Below, piece by piece: positions 27,524 through 38,330 of a stretch of 64,000 nucleotides of DNA; the first letter of the stretch is position 1; each line of letters starts with the position of its first letter. Under the pieces are notes generated by a model, which was not told the DNA's origin, did not search any database, and saw only the letters and a program-made list of their open reading frames with translations. A program made the translations under genes and the position numbers. This DNA comes from Promethearchaeota archaeon (lineage in GTDB: Archaea; Asgardarchaeota; Lokiarchaeia; Sigyniarchaeales; SOKP01), in the NCBI GenBank assembly GCA_030603385.1, contig JAUVXW010000006.1:1-64000 (forward strand). The letters are read 5' to 3'.

Positions 27524-28903
27524 ATGATGAATGGTCCTGTTGAACCTTTTAAAATTAAAATGGTCGAACATGTAGGAATGCCAGATGAAAAGAGAAGAAA
27601 AGAAGCTATTAAAGAGGCAGGGTATAACACCTTTTTGTTAAAATCTGAAGATGTATTTATTGATTTGTTAACTGATTCTGGTACTTCTGCTATGTCTGAT
27701 TATCAGTGGAGTGGCATGCTCTTAGGTGATGAGGCTTATGCTGGAGCTCGTAATTTTTACAATCTTGAGAAAGCGATACAAGATATTTTAGGTTATAAAT
27801 ACATAGTCCCTACTCACCAAGGTCGGGGTGCTGAACACCTCATGTATAGCCATCTTGTAAAACCAGGGCAAATAGTTCCAAGAAATATGTATTTTACTAC
27901 ATCTAAGTTACACGTTGAACTTCCTGGTGGAAAGATGGTAGATATGATTATTGATGAAGCTCATGATCCAGAGAATGAGCATCCATTTAAGGGAAATGTG
28001 GATTTAAAAAAATTACAGAAATATATAGATGACTATGGATTGGATAAAATCGCTTTTGTTAGCGTAGAACAAGATGTAAATATGGCTGGAGGACAGCCTG
28101 TTTCTATGGAAAATTTAAGAAAATTAAGGGAATTTTGTAATGATTATAAGCTTAAAATAATATATGATGCAACTCGTTCAAGTGAAAATGCATATTTTAT
28201 TCGAGAACGTGAAAAAGGTTATGAAAACACTCCAATTATTGAAATTTTAAGAGAAATGATGGGTTATTCTGATGGATGCATTTATAGCGCGAAGAAGGAT
28301 TGCTTAGTTAATATTGGTGGTTTCCTTGCTACTAATGATAAAGACATTTTTGAAGCTACTCGAAATATGGTTGTAGTCTATGAAGGACTACATACATATG
28401 GAGGTATGGCAGGGAGAGACATGGAAGCGGTTGCTAGGGGTTTGAGAGAGGGTACTAAATATGAGTATTTAAAATATAGAATTCACCAAGTACGGTATTT
28501 AGGCGACATGTTAAGAGAGGTGAACGTTCCAATTGTAAAACCTATTGGTGGTCATGCTGTCTTTCTTGATGCCGTGAAATTTTTGCCCCATCTCGAAAGA
28601 GAACAATGGCCAGCACAAACATTAGCCGCAGCGATTTATGAGGATTCTGCGGTGAGAAGCATGGAAAGAGGGGCTATTTCGAAGGGAAGAGATAAAGAAA
28701 CGGGTGAAAATCTTTTTCCAGCCTTAGAATTAGTAAGACTGACAATTCCAAGAAGAGTTTACACAAATTCCCACATGGAATATACAGCAGAATCAATAAT
28801 AAGACTCTACGAGAAGAGAAATACGATTCCTGGATTAAAAATGATTTACGAACCAGAGTATTTAAGATTTTTTCAAGCTCGATTTGAAAAATTATCTCTT
28901 TAA
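27524..28903 (+). CDS. Beta-eliminating lyase, tyrosine phenol-lyase-like
   Basis: YSAKKDCLVNIGGF (PLP Lys); YEGLHTYGGMAGRDMEA; VRSMERGAISKGRDKETGEN. Confidence 0.88.
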   Translation: MMNGPVEPFKIKMVEHVGMPDEKRRKEAIKEAGYNTFLLKSEDVFIDLLTDSGTSAMSDYQWSGMLLGDEAYAGARNFYNLEKAIQDILGYKYIVPTHQGRGAEHLMYSHLVKPGQIVPRNMYFTTSKLHVELPGGKMVDMIIDEAHDPENEHPFKGNVDLKKLQKYIDDYGLDKIAFVSVEQDVNMAGGQPVSMENLRKLREFCNDYKLKIIYDATRSSENAYFIREREKGYENTPIIEILREMMGYSDGCIYSAKKDCLVNIGGFLATNDKDIFEATRNMVVVYEGLHTYGGMAGRDMEAVARGLREGTKYEYLKYRIHQVRYLGDMLREVNVPIVKPIGGHAVFLDAVKFLPHLEREQWPAQTLAAAIYEDSAVRSMERGAISKGRDKETGENLFPALELVRLTIPRRVYTNSHMEYTAESIIRLYEKRNTIPGLKMIYEPEYLRFFQARFEKLSL

Positions 28904-28908
28904 AATAT

Positions 28909-29394
28909 TTAAAATCTTTTTTCAAGCACTGTTATTATTGGATGAAATCCTGCTTTGCTAAAAACATCAAGAAGTTTTTCATCAGTCTTATAAGCAAGAT
29001 TGATTCTTATCGAATCACATCCCCACGATTGCAAAATCTGAATGGCCCTATCTGCTAAGAGTTTTCCAACACCTCTACCTATATATCCTTTTTTAATTGC
29101 CCAATTATCTAAATATCCAATGTATTGCCCTAAGGTATTTTTTTGAGCTTCAATCACACCCATACTTACTACTTTACCAGACTTCAATTCTGCAATTAGA
29201 GTAATTCGTTTTCGATTTGGTTTAAATTGTCTTAATCCGGAAGATTCTCTCCATTGATTTTCATTGAACCCAATATCAAATAATTTATTAAGTTCTTTCA
29301 AGATTTCTAAAGTTGCTTGATAATCTGATGTTCGGTAATTTCTTATGATTATATCTTCATCTTTAATTACATCGTCTGACATTATATTTTCCAC
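28909..29394 (-). CDS. GNAT-family N-acetyltransferase
   Basis: IKKGYIGRGVGKLLADRAIQILQSWGCDSIRINLA. Confidence 0.88.
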   Translation of the reverse strand: MENIMSDDVIKDEDIIIRNYRTSDYQATLEILKELNKLFDIGFNENQWRESSGLRQFKPNRKRITLIAELKSGKVVSMGVIEAQKNTLGQYIGYLDNWAIKKGYIGRGVGKLLADRAIQILQSWGCDSIRINLAYKTDEKLLDVFSKAGFHPIITVLEKRF

Positions 29395-29396
29395 TA

Positions 29397-30431
29397 TTAA
29401 CTTTTAATTTTATTTATTATTTTCAAATCTATTCTTTGAGTAAGGATTTTTTGAATGCTTTCACTTCCCTCTCGTTGATTGATAGAAAACAAATATTCAT
29501 CAATATAAGGAACGATTGGGGAAACAAATAAAAGTTCCTCTTGGGGAAACCAAAAATCAATCTCTTGTGTCATAACCTCCTTCTCAAAAAATTCTTTCAG
29601 ATGATTTATTGTTATAGAAATGTCCTTCAACTCTTTATTTGTGTTGTTTTGAACTGTAATCTCAATTTCTTGGCTATTTTCTACGAGGTTGACGGCTGTT
29701 ATAGATAGCGGTTGCTTAATTGTAAGGTCGTTATCTTTTTGCTTATTAGGGTCAAATAGTTCGATAGTTGAAAATTCATTTACTCCTTTTAAACTAGTAG
29801 GATCAAATCCTTTTAATGAGAAATAAGAAATAGCTCTTTGAGTTTTAAGAGAGGGTGATTCGGCTCTTTTTTGAATTACATTTGAAAAGTACTCTTTAAC
29901 GGTTTTATCAATCAATTCTCTCATAAAAAACTTTATTTTTTTCCCTTTTTTTATATATTCTTGTATTTTTGGTGTTTTGATTACTGTCTCCCTTGCAATC
30001 TCACTTTCAATAACCTCATAAAATTCATTTTCAAATTTATTTCTTATTTCGTCCGTTAGTTTTCGAATGAGATCATCCCCAAGAATTTCTAATTCGATTG
30101 GCAAAGACACTACTACTACTATTGTTTCTGGAGTTTCTTCTTCAAGGCCTGCGCGTCTTTTCTTTCTTTCCGATTTAGCTGAGAATTTCTTACCAAAAAA
30201 AGCGTATCCTTTGTATTCTAAATCTATATGATCAAGTTCCTCTGTTTCTAAAAACCATATTGGGTGATAATTTATGGGTCGCATGTATTTTTTATTGCTT
30301 CTAAATCTATCATCGGGATACATTAATAGAGGTATTTGTCCCTTTTTTTCATCAAAATACATTATATAGACTACGCATAAATATTCGTTAGGATTTTTTT
30401 CCAATGAATCACTATTAAATATATCAGCCAC
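29397..30431 (-). CDS. Hypothetical protein; possible N-terminal longin-like and C-terminal beta-sandwich regions
   Basis: YLCVVYIMYFDEKKGQIPLLMYPDD start; LSITAVNLVENSQEIEITVQNNTNKELKDISITI beta-rich C-terminus. Confidence 0.5.
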   Translation of the reverse strand: MADIFNSDSLEKNPNEYLCVVYIMYFDEKKGQIPLLMYPDDRFRSNKKYMRPINYHPIWFLETEELDHIDLEYKGYAFFGKKFSAKSERKKRRAGLEEETPETIVVVVSLPIELEILGDDLIRKLTDEIRNKFENEFYEVIESEIARETVIKTPKIQEYIKKGKKIKFFMRELIDKTVKEYFSNVIQKRAESPSLKTQRAISYFSLKGFDPTSLKGVNEFSTIELFDPNKQKDNDLTIKQPLSITAVNLVENSQEIEITVQNNTNKELKDISITINHLKEFFEKEVMTQEIDFWFPQEELLFVSPIVPYIDEYLFSINQREGSESIQKILTQRIDLKIINKIKS

Positions 30432-30635
30432 TTGAAACCAGTTTTTAAAGGTATTCTATAACAATTAGTTAATCTTTCTACAATGGAATTAAATTTTACT
30501 TATATTAAAAAATTTAACGATATTACTTATTATATTTACAATTTTGCAAAAATAGTAAAAAATTGAATTCTTCAGAATTTTTAAAACCTAATTTAGATTA
30601 TCTCCTCTTATTCATAAGTAAAAAGGTAAATTCAT

Positions 30636-31724
30636 ATGATTATTACAGATGTTAAATCGTACTTATTAGAGCTTGATTTTAAGATTAAGATTGGCTCTAT
30701 GCCGAGATTAAAAGCAACAGGTTTATATATAAACATTTTAACAGATGAAGGAATCGATGGTTGGGCATTAAGTCATTGGAATCTTAGTAACGCCGCCCAG
30801 AAGATTTTTATAGAGGAAGCGCTTAAAAAAATGTTGATCCGGAAGGATCCTTTTATGACAGAAGATATCTTCCATACAATCTACACATCCAGTAATCGGA
30901 TTATGTTTGGAATTCCATCAGCTACTTCTGCTATTATGGTTGCGTGCTGGGACATTATAGGTAAAGCAACAAAACAACCAATCTATAGATTATTAGGAGG
31001 GAGAAAACAAAAAATTAGAGCCTACGCTTCTATGCCACGTGGATATAAACCCAAAGCGGCAATAGGCGCTGTTGAGTCTGCTATGAAACCAGAATTAGGT
31101 GGTTTTAAAGCCGTCAAATTAAGAATTGGAAATGGACCAAAAAAAGATGAAGAATTGATAAGAGAAGTAAGAGACACATTTCCAGAGATAGATATTATGG
31201 TTGACGCTAATTCTGCTTATGATTCTGTAAATGAAGCACTTAAAGTGGCAAATATTTGTGCTAAATATGATGTGGCTTGGTTAGAGGAACCTATTCCAAC
31301 CGATAATCTTAATGGACTAGCCAAGATAAGAGAGAAATCTCCGGTTCAAATTGCCGGTGGGGAAAACGACATGGGTATATATAGATTTGAGGATATCCTC
31401 TCTAAAGAATGCTTTGATATCATACAACCAGACACTACTCGTAGTGGGGGGTATCTACAAATGAAAAAGATTGATGCAATGGCAGAAGTTAAAGGTGTTC
31501 GGTGTATTCCTCATATATTTGGATTTGGGCATATTTTGGCGGCAAATCTTCATTTTATAATGTCAACTAGATGTGATTGGTGCGAGTTCCCATTCATACC
31601 TGAAGTATATCAGCTCTTAGAAGAGCCAATTAAGGCTGAAAACGGAATAGTAAAAGCTTTAGAAAAGCCTGGTTTAGGTGTGGAAATAAATCAAAAAATG
31701 TTCGAAGAAAATGTTCTTAAATAA
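30636..31724 (+). CDS. Mandelate racemase/muconate lactonizing enzyme family (enolase superfamily)
   Basis: KAVKLRIGNGPKKD, IMVDANSAYD, WLEEPIPTDN, IAGGEND. Confidence 0.93.
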   Translation: MIITDVKSYLLELDFKIKIGSMPRLKATGLYINILTDEGIDGWALSHWNLSNAAQKIFIEEALKKMLIRKDPFMTEDIFHTIYTSSNRIMFGIPSATSAIMVACWDIIGKATKQPIYRLLGGRKQKIRAYASMPRGYKPKAAIGAVESAMKPELGGFKAVKLRIGNGPKKDEELIREVRDTFPEIDIMVDANSAYDSVNEALKVANICAKYDVAWLEEPIPTDNLNGLAKIREKSPVQIAGGENDMGIYRFEDILSKECFDIIQPDTTRSGGYLQMKKIDAMAEVKGVRCIPHIFGFGHILAANLHFIMSTRCDWCEFPFIPEVYQLLEEPIKAENGIVKALEKPGLGVEINQKMFEENVLK

Positions 31725-31742
31725 AATAATAAATTTCTTTTT

Positions 31743-33719
31743 TTAAACTTGGTTTACAATCTTTTCTTTTTCTAAAAAGTTAACGAGTTCTACAACCTGA
31801 TTTGGCAGAATAACGATGTTATATTCCAAAGACAAAAAGCTTGTTACCCTTAAAAGGTTATATCCCTTACATAATAAATTAATCAACTCACTTATTGGAC
31901 CTAAATACTCAGACTTCAAACGCTTGCAAAAATCTTTAAATGATGGATTTTCAAATAGAAGAAATATCTGGTCTACTACTAAGGGTCCATTAAAGGTGGG
32001 AGTATATTTTAACTTTAATTTAGATTCTAATATTCCAACTTCCTTATCTCCTCTGTATTCTTTAACATGGCTATTCCATCTTAAATTTTGAATTTCAAGT
32101 ATTTCTGAAATTTCTTTTTTAGCTGATTCTAGCAATCTGACGACTTTAGAGGATGAATCAACCTTTTCTATCCACTTTAATAGGTTCAATTCATAATCAT
32201 AAAATGCTTTAATGATATCCATTCCTAATAATACTAATTCAATTATATCTTCTTTCCTTGACTGATCTTTTGGTATAGTTATGCTTAACATTAATTCTTC
32301 TAACAATTTGATTGCTTTCCCCCATCTATTATATATACCTTGATGGATAATAGGCCATAACTCAAATATTAAATTATTGTCTAATATTGAGAGGATATAA
32401 GAGATAGATATCCCCATGCCAATAACTCTTTTCAGTTCTGTAGAATCACAGTATTCTACAGTATCCATTGATGAGTGATAATAAGGATCCTTATGTCCAA
32501 ACATAAGTGAGGGTATTCCGAAATATGAGTCCGCAAAAAGAACATGGTCACTCCCTCCTTCAAAACTTGTTATTCGGTAACTCATTGGAACTTTTGTTCC
32601 ATTAATCGCAATACCCTTAGGATGATCAGCAATCTTCTTTATATAAAGTGATGCAATATCATTAAGGATTGATGGAGTGGAATGTGGGGCCAAATTAACC
32701 TCTAAAGGATACCCTATTTTAAGACGATGTTCACCAATCATATCTAAATTAAGACAGGCTAACACGTTGTTAATTTTATTTTTGTGATATTTCATCCACG
32801 GGGCGGTCCCATTAAACTCGGGCACCCATGCAAACCTGATAGTTCTTTTAGGTTGTTCTAATACCTTTTCGTCAAGTAAATATTTCATTGCTCTTGCTAG
32901 CTCTAATAATCCTGCAGCTCCGCTAGCATTATCATTTGCACCTGGAAATGGATGGCATAAATGAGCAATAACAATTATTTCTTGCTCAGGATATTCTGTT
33001 CCTCTAATAGAAGTCGTTATTACTTCTAGATTTCCATTCATAAATTTCGCATTTATTTTCGCATGTACGTTTACTGGCCCTTTTTCTAATAACTCTTTTA
33101 AGTAAATAGCTTGTTTGTAAGAAATGCTAAAACCAAATTTAGCTTTATCAAGCCGGTCACGAGTAGTAAAAAAACTATTATAAATTCGCTTATCTAATTG
33201 ATCTCCCGTTCTTTTCAAATCAGGATAATAAATCACCCCTAGTGCTCCTGAACTTTCGATGTAGGAATGAAACTTATATGTTGGACTAGAAATCAATATC
33301 AGTTTACCGTCGATATCCTTACTTTCATAATCTTCCTTTTTATCCCCTTTTCCTATATCAACTACTTCAGCTATAATATCACATGATTTTGAATGTGTTA
33401 CAATAGATGTTTGAATTTCATTATAATCGCAAAGTTTTATTCTTTCTGGCTCGGTAATCCAAAGCTCACCAGACTCAATTTCCCATTGGTAAGCTGCGAC
33501 ATATCCCCAAGCATTATTTTTTCCATCAGCAGGGGATTTAAAGTGTTCAATCTCCCTATATCCAATCAGGGATAATTCATTCTTTATTATCTCAGCAATT
33601 TCGTGATACCCCTTAGAACCTTGTATTCTGCTAAATTGAGATATCTTTGCGACCCAATCCCAAGCTCCTTGCCCATTAACTTCAGATAAAATATCATTAA
33701 GGTATTTTTCAATATCCAT
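31743..33719 (-). CDS. M28-family zinc peptidase with PA-like insert
   Basis: HLCHPFPGANDNASGAAGLLELARA; NLDMIGEH; GGSDHVLF; HSSMDT. Confidence 0.9.
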   Translation of the reverse strand: MDIEKYLNDILSEVNGQGAWDWVAKISQFSRIQGSKGYHEIAEIIKNELSLIGYREIEHFKSPADGKNNAWGYVAAYQWEIESGELWITEPERIKLCDYNEIQTSIVTHSKSCDIIAEVVDIGKGDKKEDYESKDIDGKLILISSPTYKFHSYIESSGALGVIYYPDLKRTGDQLDKRIYNSFFTTRDRLDKAKFGFSISYKQAIYLKELLEKGPVNVHAKINAKFMNGNLEVITTSIRGTEYPEQEIIVIAHLCHPFPGANDNASGAAGLLELARAMKYLLDEKVLEQPKRTIRFAWVPEFNGTAPWMKYHKNKINNVLACLNLDMIGEHRLKIGYPLEVNLAPHSTPSILNDIASLYIKKIADHPKGIAINGTKVPMSYRITSFEGGSDHVLFADSYFGIPSLMFGHKDPYYHSSMDTVEYCDSTELKRVIGMGISISYILSILDNNLIFELWPIIHQGIYNRWGKAIKLLEELMLSITIPKDQSRKEDIIELVLLGMDIIKAFYDYELNLLKWIEKVDSSSKVVRLLESAKKEISEILEIQNLRWNSHVKEYRGDKEVGILESKLKLKYTPTFNGPLVVDQIFLLFENPSFKDFCKRLKSEYLGPISELINLLCKGYNLLRVTSFLSLEYNIVILPNQVVELVNFLEKEKIVNQV

Positions 33720-33815
33720 GATCTAAACAAGAATGAATGTTTTTTAATTATTTTTAATTAAAATGTGAAGCAATTAGAATAAAATATACTTCAATTGGAT
33801 TTTTTCTTTTCTTTA

Positions 33816-35180
33816 TCATTTATTCTCTAAATCAAGTCTCCTTTTTAATAAAGTATCTCTACATTCCTTAAAATCATTAGGATAATAAAAGTATGGAATG
33901 ATCCAAAAGAGTGATCCAGTTAACCAAATAATTAAAACTACAAAAACAGCAAAAGGTAACAATGACATATTCCTTTCGATCATGGAAGATATCAGCAAGT
34001 TTCCAATAATACCCCCGAGATTCACCATTAATCCATTCATAGCATTTGCTGTACTTCTAACCTCAGGTAGAGATACCTCTGAATAAATAGCAAATTGATT
34101 TCCAGAAGAGAAAGCTACAAAAAAAAATCCTAAATAACCTATTATCACAAAAAATATCCAGGAAAAGACAATTTGAAGCGTTGTTTCAGTATAGAATGGT
34201 ATTAAGTAAAATGCCAATAAAAGAGAAATTCCTACAATAAGACCGATTAACGAAACAATCACTCGGCCTTTTAACTTTCCGGATCTGAAATATCGATCTC
34301 CTAATCTTCCTCCTATAATGGATCCAAGGAGAGCACCACTTCCAGCTAGAATATAAATAGTTGTGACTATTAATTCAGAATCAGTACCATTTATTTTAGT
34401 ATTTAAATAAAAGATTGCCCATATCCCAAGTGTAGCATTAGCTATACCTGAGCATAGCACTGAAATTAATATTCCTCCTACTGATCGTGTTCTAAATAGT
34501 TGCTTCAGATTACTATAAGTTATTTTGTAGTTATAATTTATTTCACCTTTAAAATTCTTAAATTCGGGTTCTGAGCGTAACCGTTCTGGTTCTATAGCTG
34601 AGAAAGTATAAAAGATTAAAGTAAATAGTCCGAGTATAAATCCTACACCATAGGCAATTCTCCATCCTAAAGGTCCGGCATAATTTCCTAGCAACCCTCC
34701 AAATATAATCCCCATGCCTGCCCCTAAAGTTAAACTAAATGACATCATTCCATATCTTTTTCCTCTATCTTTAGGTGAATAGAAATCTCCAATCATAGAA
34801 AAACCAAGAGGTAAAAAAGCTCCAGTTCCAATTGCGCCTACTATAATAAAAAAGAAGTAATAAAAAAAATTTAATGATAAAGAAGCTAAACCAAATGTAA
34901 AAACCCATACAAAATTAGTATAGATAAAAATTTTCTTCCTTGAAATTTTTTCTGAGATTTTATCTCCATAATAACCAAATACTAAGATACTAATAATCCC
35001 GATAATTAATGCTGAAGCTGAAACTATTCCAATTCCAAATTTTGTTGTTTTAGGAAGATATATCAATAAATTATCTATATTCACAGGTAAAATTCCCGCA
35101 CAAAAAAATATCATGAAATAAAGAAGAAAAATCGAGAGGAAAGTTTTTTTTCTGTTTTCTTGATATGATTCACTCATCAT
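33816..35180 (-). CDS. Major facilitator superfamily transporter
   Basis: Multiple TM segments; GYYGDKISEKISRKKIFI and GRLGDRYFRSGKLKGR signatures. Confidence 0.92.
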   Translation of the reverse strand: MMSESYQENRKKTFLSIFLLYFMIFFCAGILPVNIDNLLIYLPKTTKFGIGIVSASALIIGIISILVFGYYGDKISEKISRKKIFIYTNFVWVFTFGLASLSLNFFYYFFFIIVGAIGTGAFLPLGFSMIGDFYSPKDRGKRYGMMSFSLTLGAGMGIIFGGLLGNYAGPLGWRIAYGVGFILGLFTLIFYTFSAIEPERLRSEPEFKNFKGEINYNYKITYSNLKQLFRTRSVGGILISVLCSGIANATLGIWAIFYLNTKINGTDSELIVTTIYILAGSGALLGSIIGGRLGDRYFRSGKLKGRVIVSLIGLIVGISLLLAFYLIPFYTETTLQIVFSWIFFVIIGYLGFFFVAFSSGNQFAIYSEVSLPEVRSTANAMNGLMVNLGGIIGNLLISSMIERNMSLLPFAVFVVLIIWLTGSLFWIIPYFYYPNDFKECRDTLLKRRLDLENK

Positions 35181-35283
35181 TCAAATCTGAATTAGCCTAT
35201 AGTATTTTTTTTGATATTTTGAATAATAATATTTGAACTTCATCTTATAATAGTGTTTATTTTATTCAAAAAGAGAAAATTAT

Positions 35284-37512
35284 CTATTGATTTATATCAA
35301 CTTTGATAAACTTGCCGATACCATTACTCAGTATTTTTAGAGTTTCCTCTTCTAATTCCTCTGGAATATGTCTGAAAGAAAAATCTTCGAGTGCTGGTAA
35401 GAGATTCTGAAGAGTTAATCTGGTTAAATAGTCTAATTGATCACATAAAGCAATTAATTGAAAATGAGTTGAATTCTCAATTAATACAGCGCCTTTACTT
35501 ACGGTAAAATAATTCACTTGTTGTTGTAACATATATTTCCTTACATTATTCCATAGATCATGAAATCCTATGAGATAATTTGCATCTTGAGGAGATCCAC
35601 TCTTATCATTTTGTAAAATTAATTCCCAAGCAGAATCTTGTGTTCCTATAAATATTGTTTGCACAATACTTTTCTTTTTTGACTTAGTCTCCTCAGATTT
35701 TCTGAATGTTAATCTTTGAAACATTCTTCGTAAAACTGAGCCTGCTGATTTTTCTATTGTACCAGTATTTAACTGTTCTAAATTTACATTTATATCTTTT
35801 TCAAGACTTGATAAATTAAATTCCTGTGCTGTTTTTAATGCTTCTTCAAAGTAAAGTTTTGCTTGTTCGGGTAACCTACTTTCTGCCGCTAACAATCCTT
35901 TAAGTATAACCAATCTGCAAAGATCTAAATAACTTTGATTTTCAATAGCAATAGTCTTTGCTAATTCCAAATGATTATAAGCATGATTTAAGTGCTCTAG
36001 ATTCCCAGTTTCTTGGAAATATTTAAAATATCCTTCAACTAGCCTAATTTCAATATCACTCGCATCTTCAACAGATTGGTTCATAAACATAATTTCTCTT
36101 TCTTCATTCAGATGATCGATCAATTCTGACCAATTGCCAAGTAATTCTCCTTCTATGGCTTGCAGATCATGCATAAAAATATTGCCTACTGGCGATTTTA
36201 AGAAATCTGAATCATTTGGTAAGTTATTTCGTACAAAATCTAATAGTTCAAGAGAATCTGTTTTACCAGCAATTCTTTTCAGAGTAGAAAGTAGATCAAG
36301 TTTATAATAAGTAGGTACATTTTCTTCTGAAAGAACTTTTTGGCATAATTCTTTTGATTCATCATAACGTTCAGAAATAAATAGTGTCTCAGCAATAATA
36401 CTCAATAATGAACTTCTTATAAAAAACTCTTCTTGGACAATTGGCAATTCTAGTATAGCCTGTTGACGTTTCAGAGCTTGATCATATAATCCTTGTTTGG
36501 ACTCAAGAACTGACATATTCGATGAAATTACCGCATGAGTTCTTTCGTCACCCATTTCTTCGCTCACTTTTAACACAATCTCGAAGATTTTTAGTGCTTT
36601 TTCTAAATCTCCACTGGATTGATTAACAGCAGCATAAAAATTTCCTACAACACTTATGATTTCTCGATTATCTAATAATTGGCCAAAATTAAAAACGGGT
36701 TCTATTACTTCTATAGCTTCATTTATTTTTCCAAGAAAATATAACCTAAAGCCATAATACCCTTGTAAAAGCATTAATCCCGTTTTCATTTCTATAGAAG
36801 TTTGGTCACCCCATTCCTTTTGACAATTATCATATAATTCCTCTAAGAGATTATAAGCGCTTAAACGAAGAAAAGCTTCAGCTTTTGCAATTGCTGCTTC
36901 TAATTGAATTATTGGTGGAGCAAACTTGAAGTCAATTCTTTTGGCTATTAATATTAACTCTGATGAGGGCGCAAACCTTGCTTGTAATCGTAAATATATT
37001 GGATAACTCCAAGAGCTAGGCTCATATTTATAATTTAGAAGTTCCTTACCTTTTCCAATTATAAAACCCCATTTTACCGCTAAGAATGTAAGTAATTGAC
37101 TATGAGGATTATTATGTCTTAAATCCGTTAAATACTCATACCATTCGCCTATAGTTTTATTTTGTATCCCTGAAATTGTAGTAAGAATATTTATTTCTTC
37201 TTCATTTGCTAAAGATAAATAAGCCCGTAGTTCTAGAGGAACGAGACGCTGAAAGGTGATCCATAGATCAGGAGCTCCTTTTCCCGCTTTTTTTTCTTCA
37301 TAGTAATCTTTATGAGCACGATATTCTCCCTTTTCATCAATTACAACAACATTGATATGTAAAGAATCTGAATCAGTAGGGTGCCCTACCCGGATTGTAT
37401 ATAGTTTTCCAATCATTGTATTACCTGACTCAGACTTATGGATGTAGGTATTTGGATTAATAAGGTTAAAAGTGATCTTCTTATCACATATTTTACAATT
37501 AATTTCAGTCAT
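35284..37512 (-). CDS. TPR-repeat protein with N-terminal Cys-motif domain and C-terminal globular domain
   Basis: CKICDKKITF N-terminus; repeated TPR-like helices. Confidence 0.7.
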   Translation of the reverse strand: MTEINCKICDKKITFNLINPNTYIHKSESGNTMIGKLYTIRVGHPTDSDSLHINVVVIDEKGEYRAHKDYYEEKKAGKGAPDLWITFQRLVPLELRAYLSLANEEEINILTTISGIQNKTIGEWYEYLTDLRHNNPHSQLLTFLAVKWGFIIGKGKELLNYKYEPSSWSYPIYLRLQARFAPSSELILIAKRIDFKFAPPIIQLEAAIAKAEAFLRLSAYNLLEELYDNCQKEWGDQTSIEMKTGLMLLQGYYGFRLYFLGKINEAIEVIEPVFNFGQLLDNREIISVVGNFYAAVNQSSGDLEKALKIFEIVLKVSEEMGDERTHAVISSNMSVLESKQGLYDQALKRQQAILELPIVQEEFFIRSSLLSIIAETLFISERYDESKELCQKVLSEENVPTYYKLDLLSTLKRIAGKTDSLELLDFVRNNLPNDSDFLKSPVGNIFMHDLQAIEGELLGNWSELIDHLNEEREIMFMNQSVEDASDIEIRLVEGYFKYFQETGNLEHLNHAYNHLELAKTIAIENQSYLDLCRLVILKGLLAAESRLPEQAKLYFEEALKTAQEFNLSSLEKDINVNLEQLNTGTIEKSAGSVLRRMFQRLTFRKSEETKSKKKSIVQTIFIGTQDSAWELILQNDKSGSPQDANYLIGFHDLWNNVRKYMLQQQVNYFTVSKGAVLIENSTHFQLIALCDQLDYLTRLTLQNLLPALEDFSFRHIPEELEEETLKILSNGIGKFIKVDINQ

Positions 37513-37584
37513 TTTAACACCTCATCTCACTTGATAATTAGAAGATGAGAGTTTTTATTCAATTATATAACTCCTTTTATTATT

Positions 37585-38187
37585 TTACTTAAGGTGTTTT
37601 TTACTCATTTTTGTAATCTCATCTAATAAATTATCAATACCTCTACCATCTAAAGAACATGTTTCTATGTATTTTTGAAAATATTTCTTTTTTCCAACTA
37701 CAGACTTGATTAATTCATTTGATATATTTCTTTCTAAATCTATTTTATTTCCTACAAGAATTAAACCTGCTTGTCCATTTTTAGATTCATTAGTAAGGTT
37801 CATTAATTCCATCCAATCATTTAAATTTTCAAATGACTCATATACATCAACTGAAAAGACAAATATGTAAATGTCTATAGATTTGGTTACTTGATCTTTT
37901 ATGATATCTAAGGGATGTGCGCCAGGAGTTCTTTGCCCAGCTAAATCATAGCACTGAAATCGCAAATCTTTATATGCCCATGATTCTATTTCCATAAATG
38001 GTGTACGGGTGATCTCTTTACTATCTAATACTTTGCCCCCATTAGAGCTATTTACATATTGTGTTGTTTTCTGAATTAATGCTTGTACCATTGTTGTCTT
38101 TCCGACTGCTCCATCTCCTACAATAGTCATTCGAACTAATTTTCTTGATTTCTTTAATCTTTTTAAGAATTGAGATAATTTCCCCAT
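37585..38187 (-). CDS. Ras/Arf-superfamily small GTPase
   Basis: G1 GDGAVGKTT, G3 DLAGQ, G4 NKID. Confidence 0.92.
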   Translation of the reverse strand: MGKLSQFLKRLKKSRKLVRMTIVGDGAVGKTTMVQALIQKTTQYVNSSNGGKVLDSKEITRTPFMEIESWAYKDLRFQCYDLAGQRTPGAHPLDIIKDQVTKSIDIYIFVFSVDVYESFENLNDWMELMNLTNESKNGQAGLILVGNKIDLERNISNELIKSVVGKKKYFQKYIETCSLDGRGIDNLLDEITKMSKKHLK

Positions 38188-38330
38188 GTGAAATACTCCT
38201 AATATTATATTAAATTAATTGTTGAAAAATTGTCCCTAATTAAGGAAGTAGCTATGTTTTTTAATGGTGATTGTAAGATATTAAAGTAATCTTTAAAACG
38301 TTAGTACGTGTTATTAAAAGAAACAAAGGA

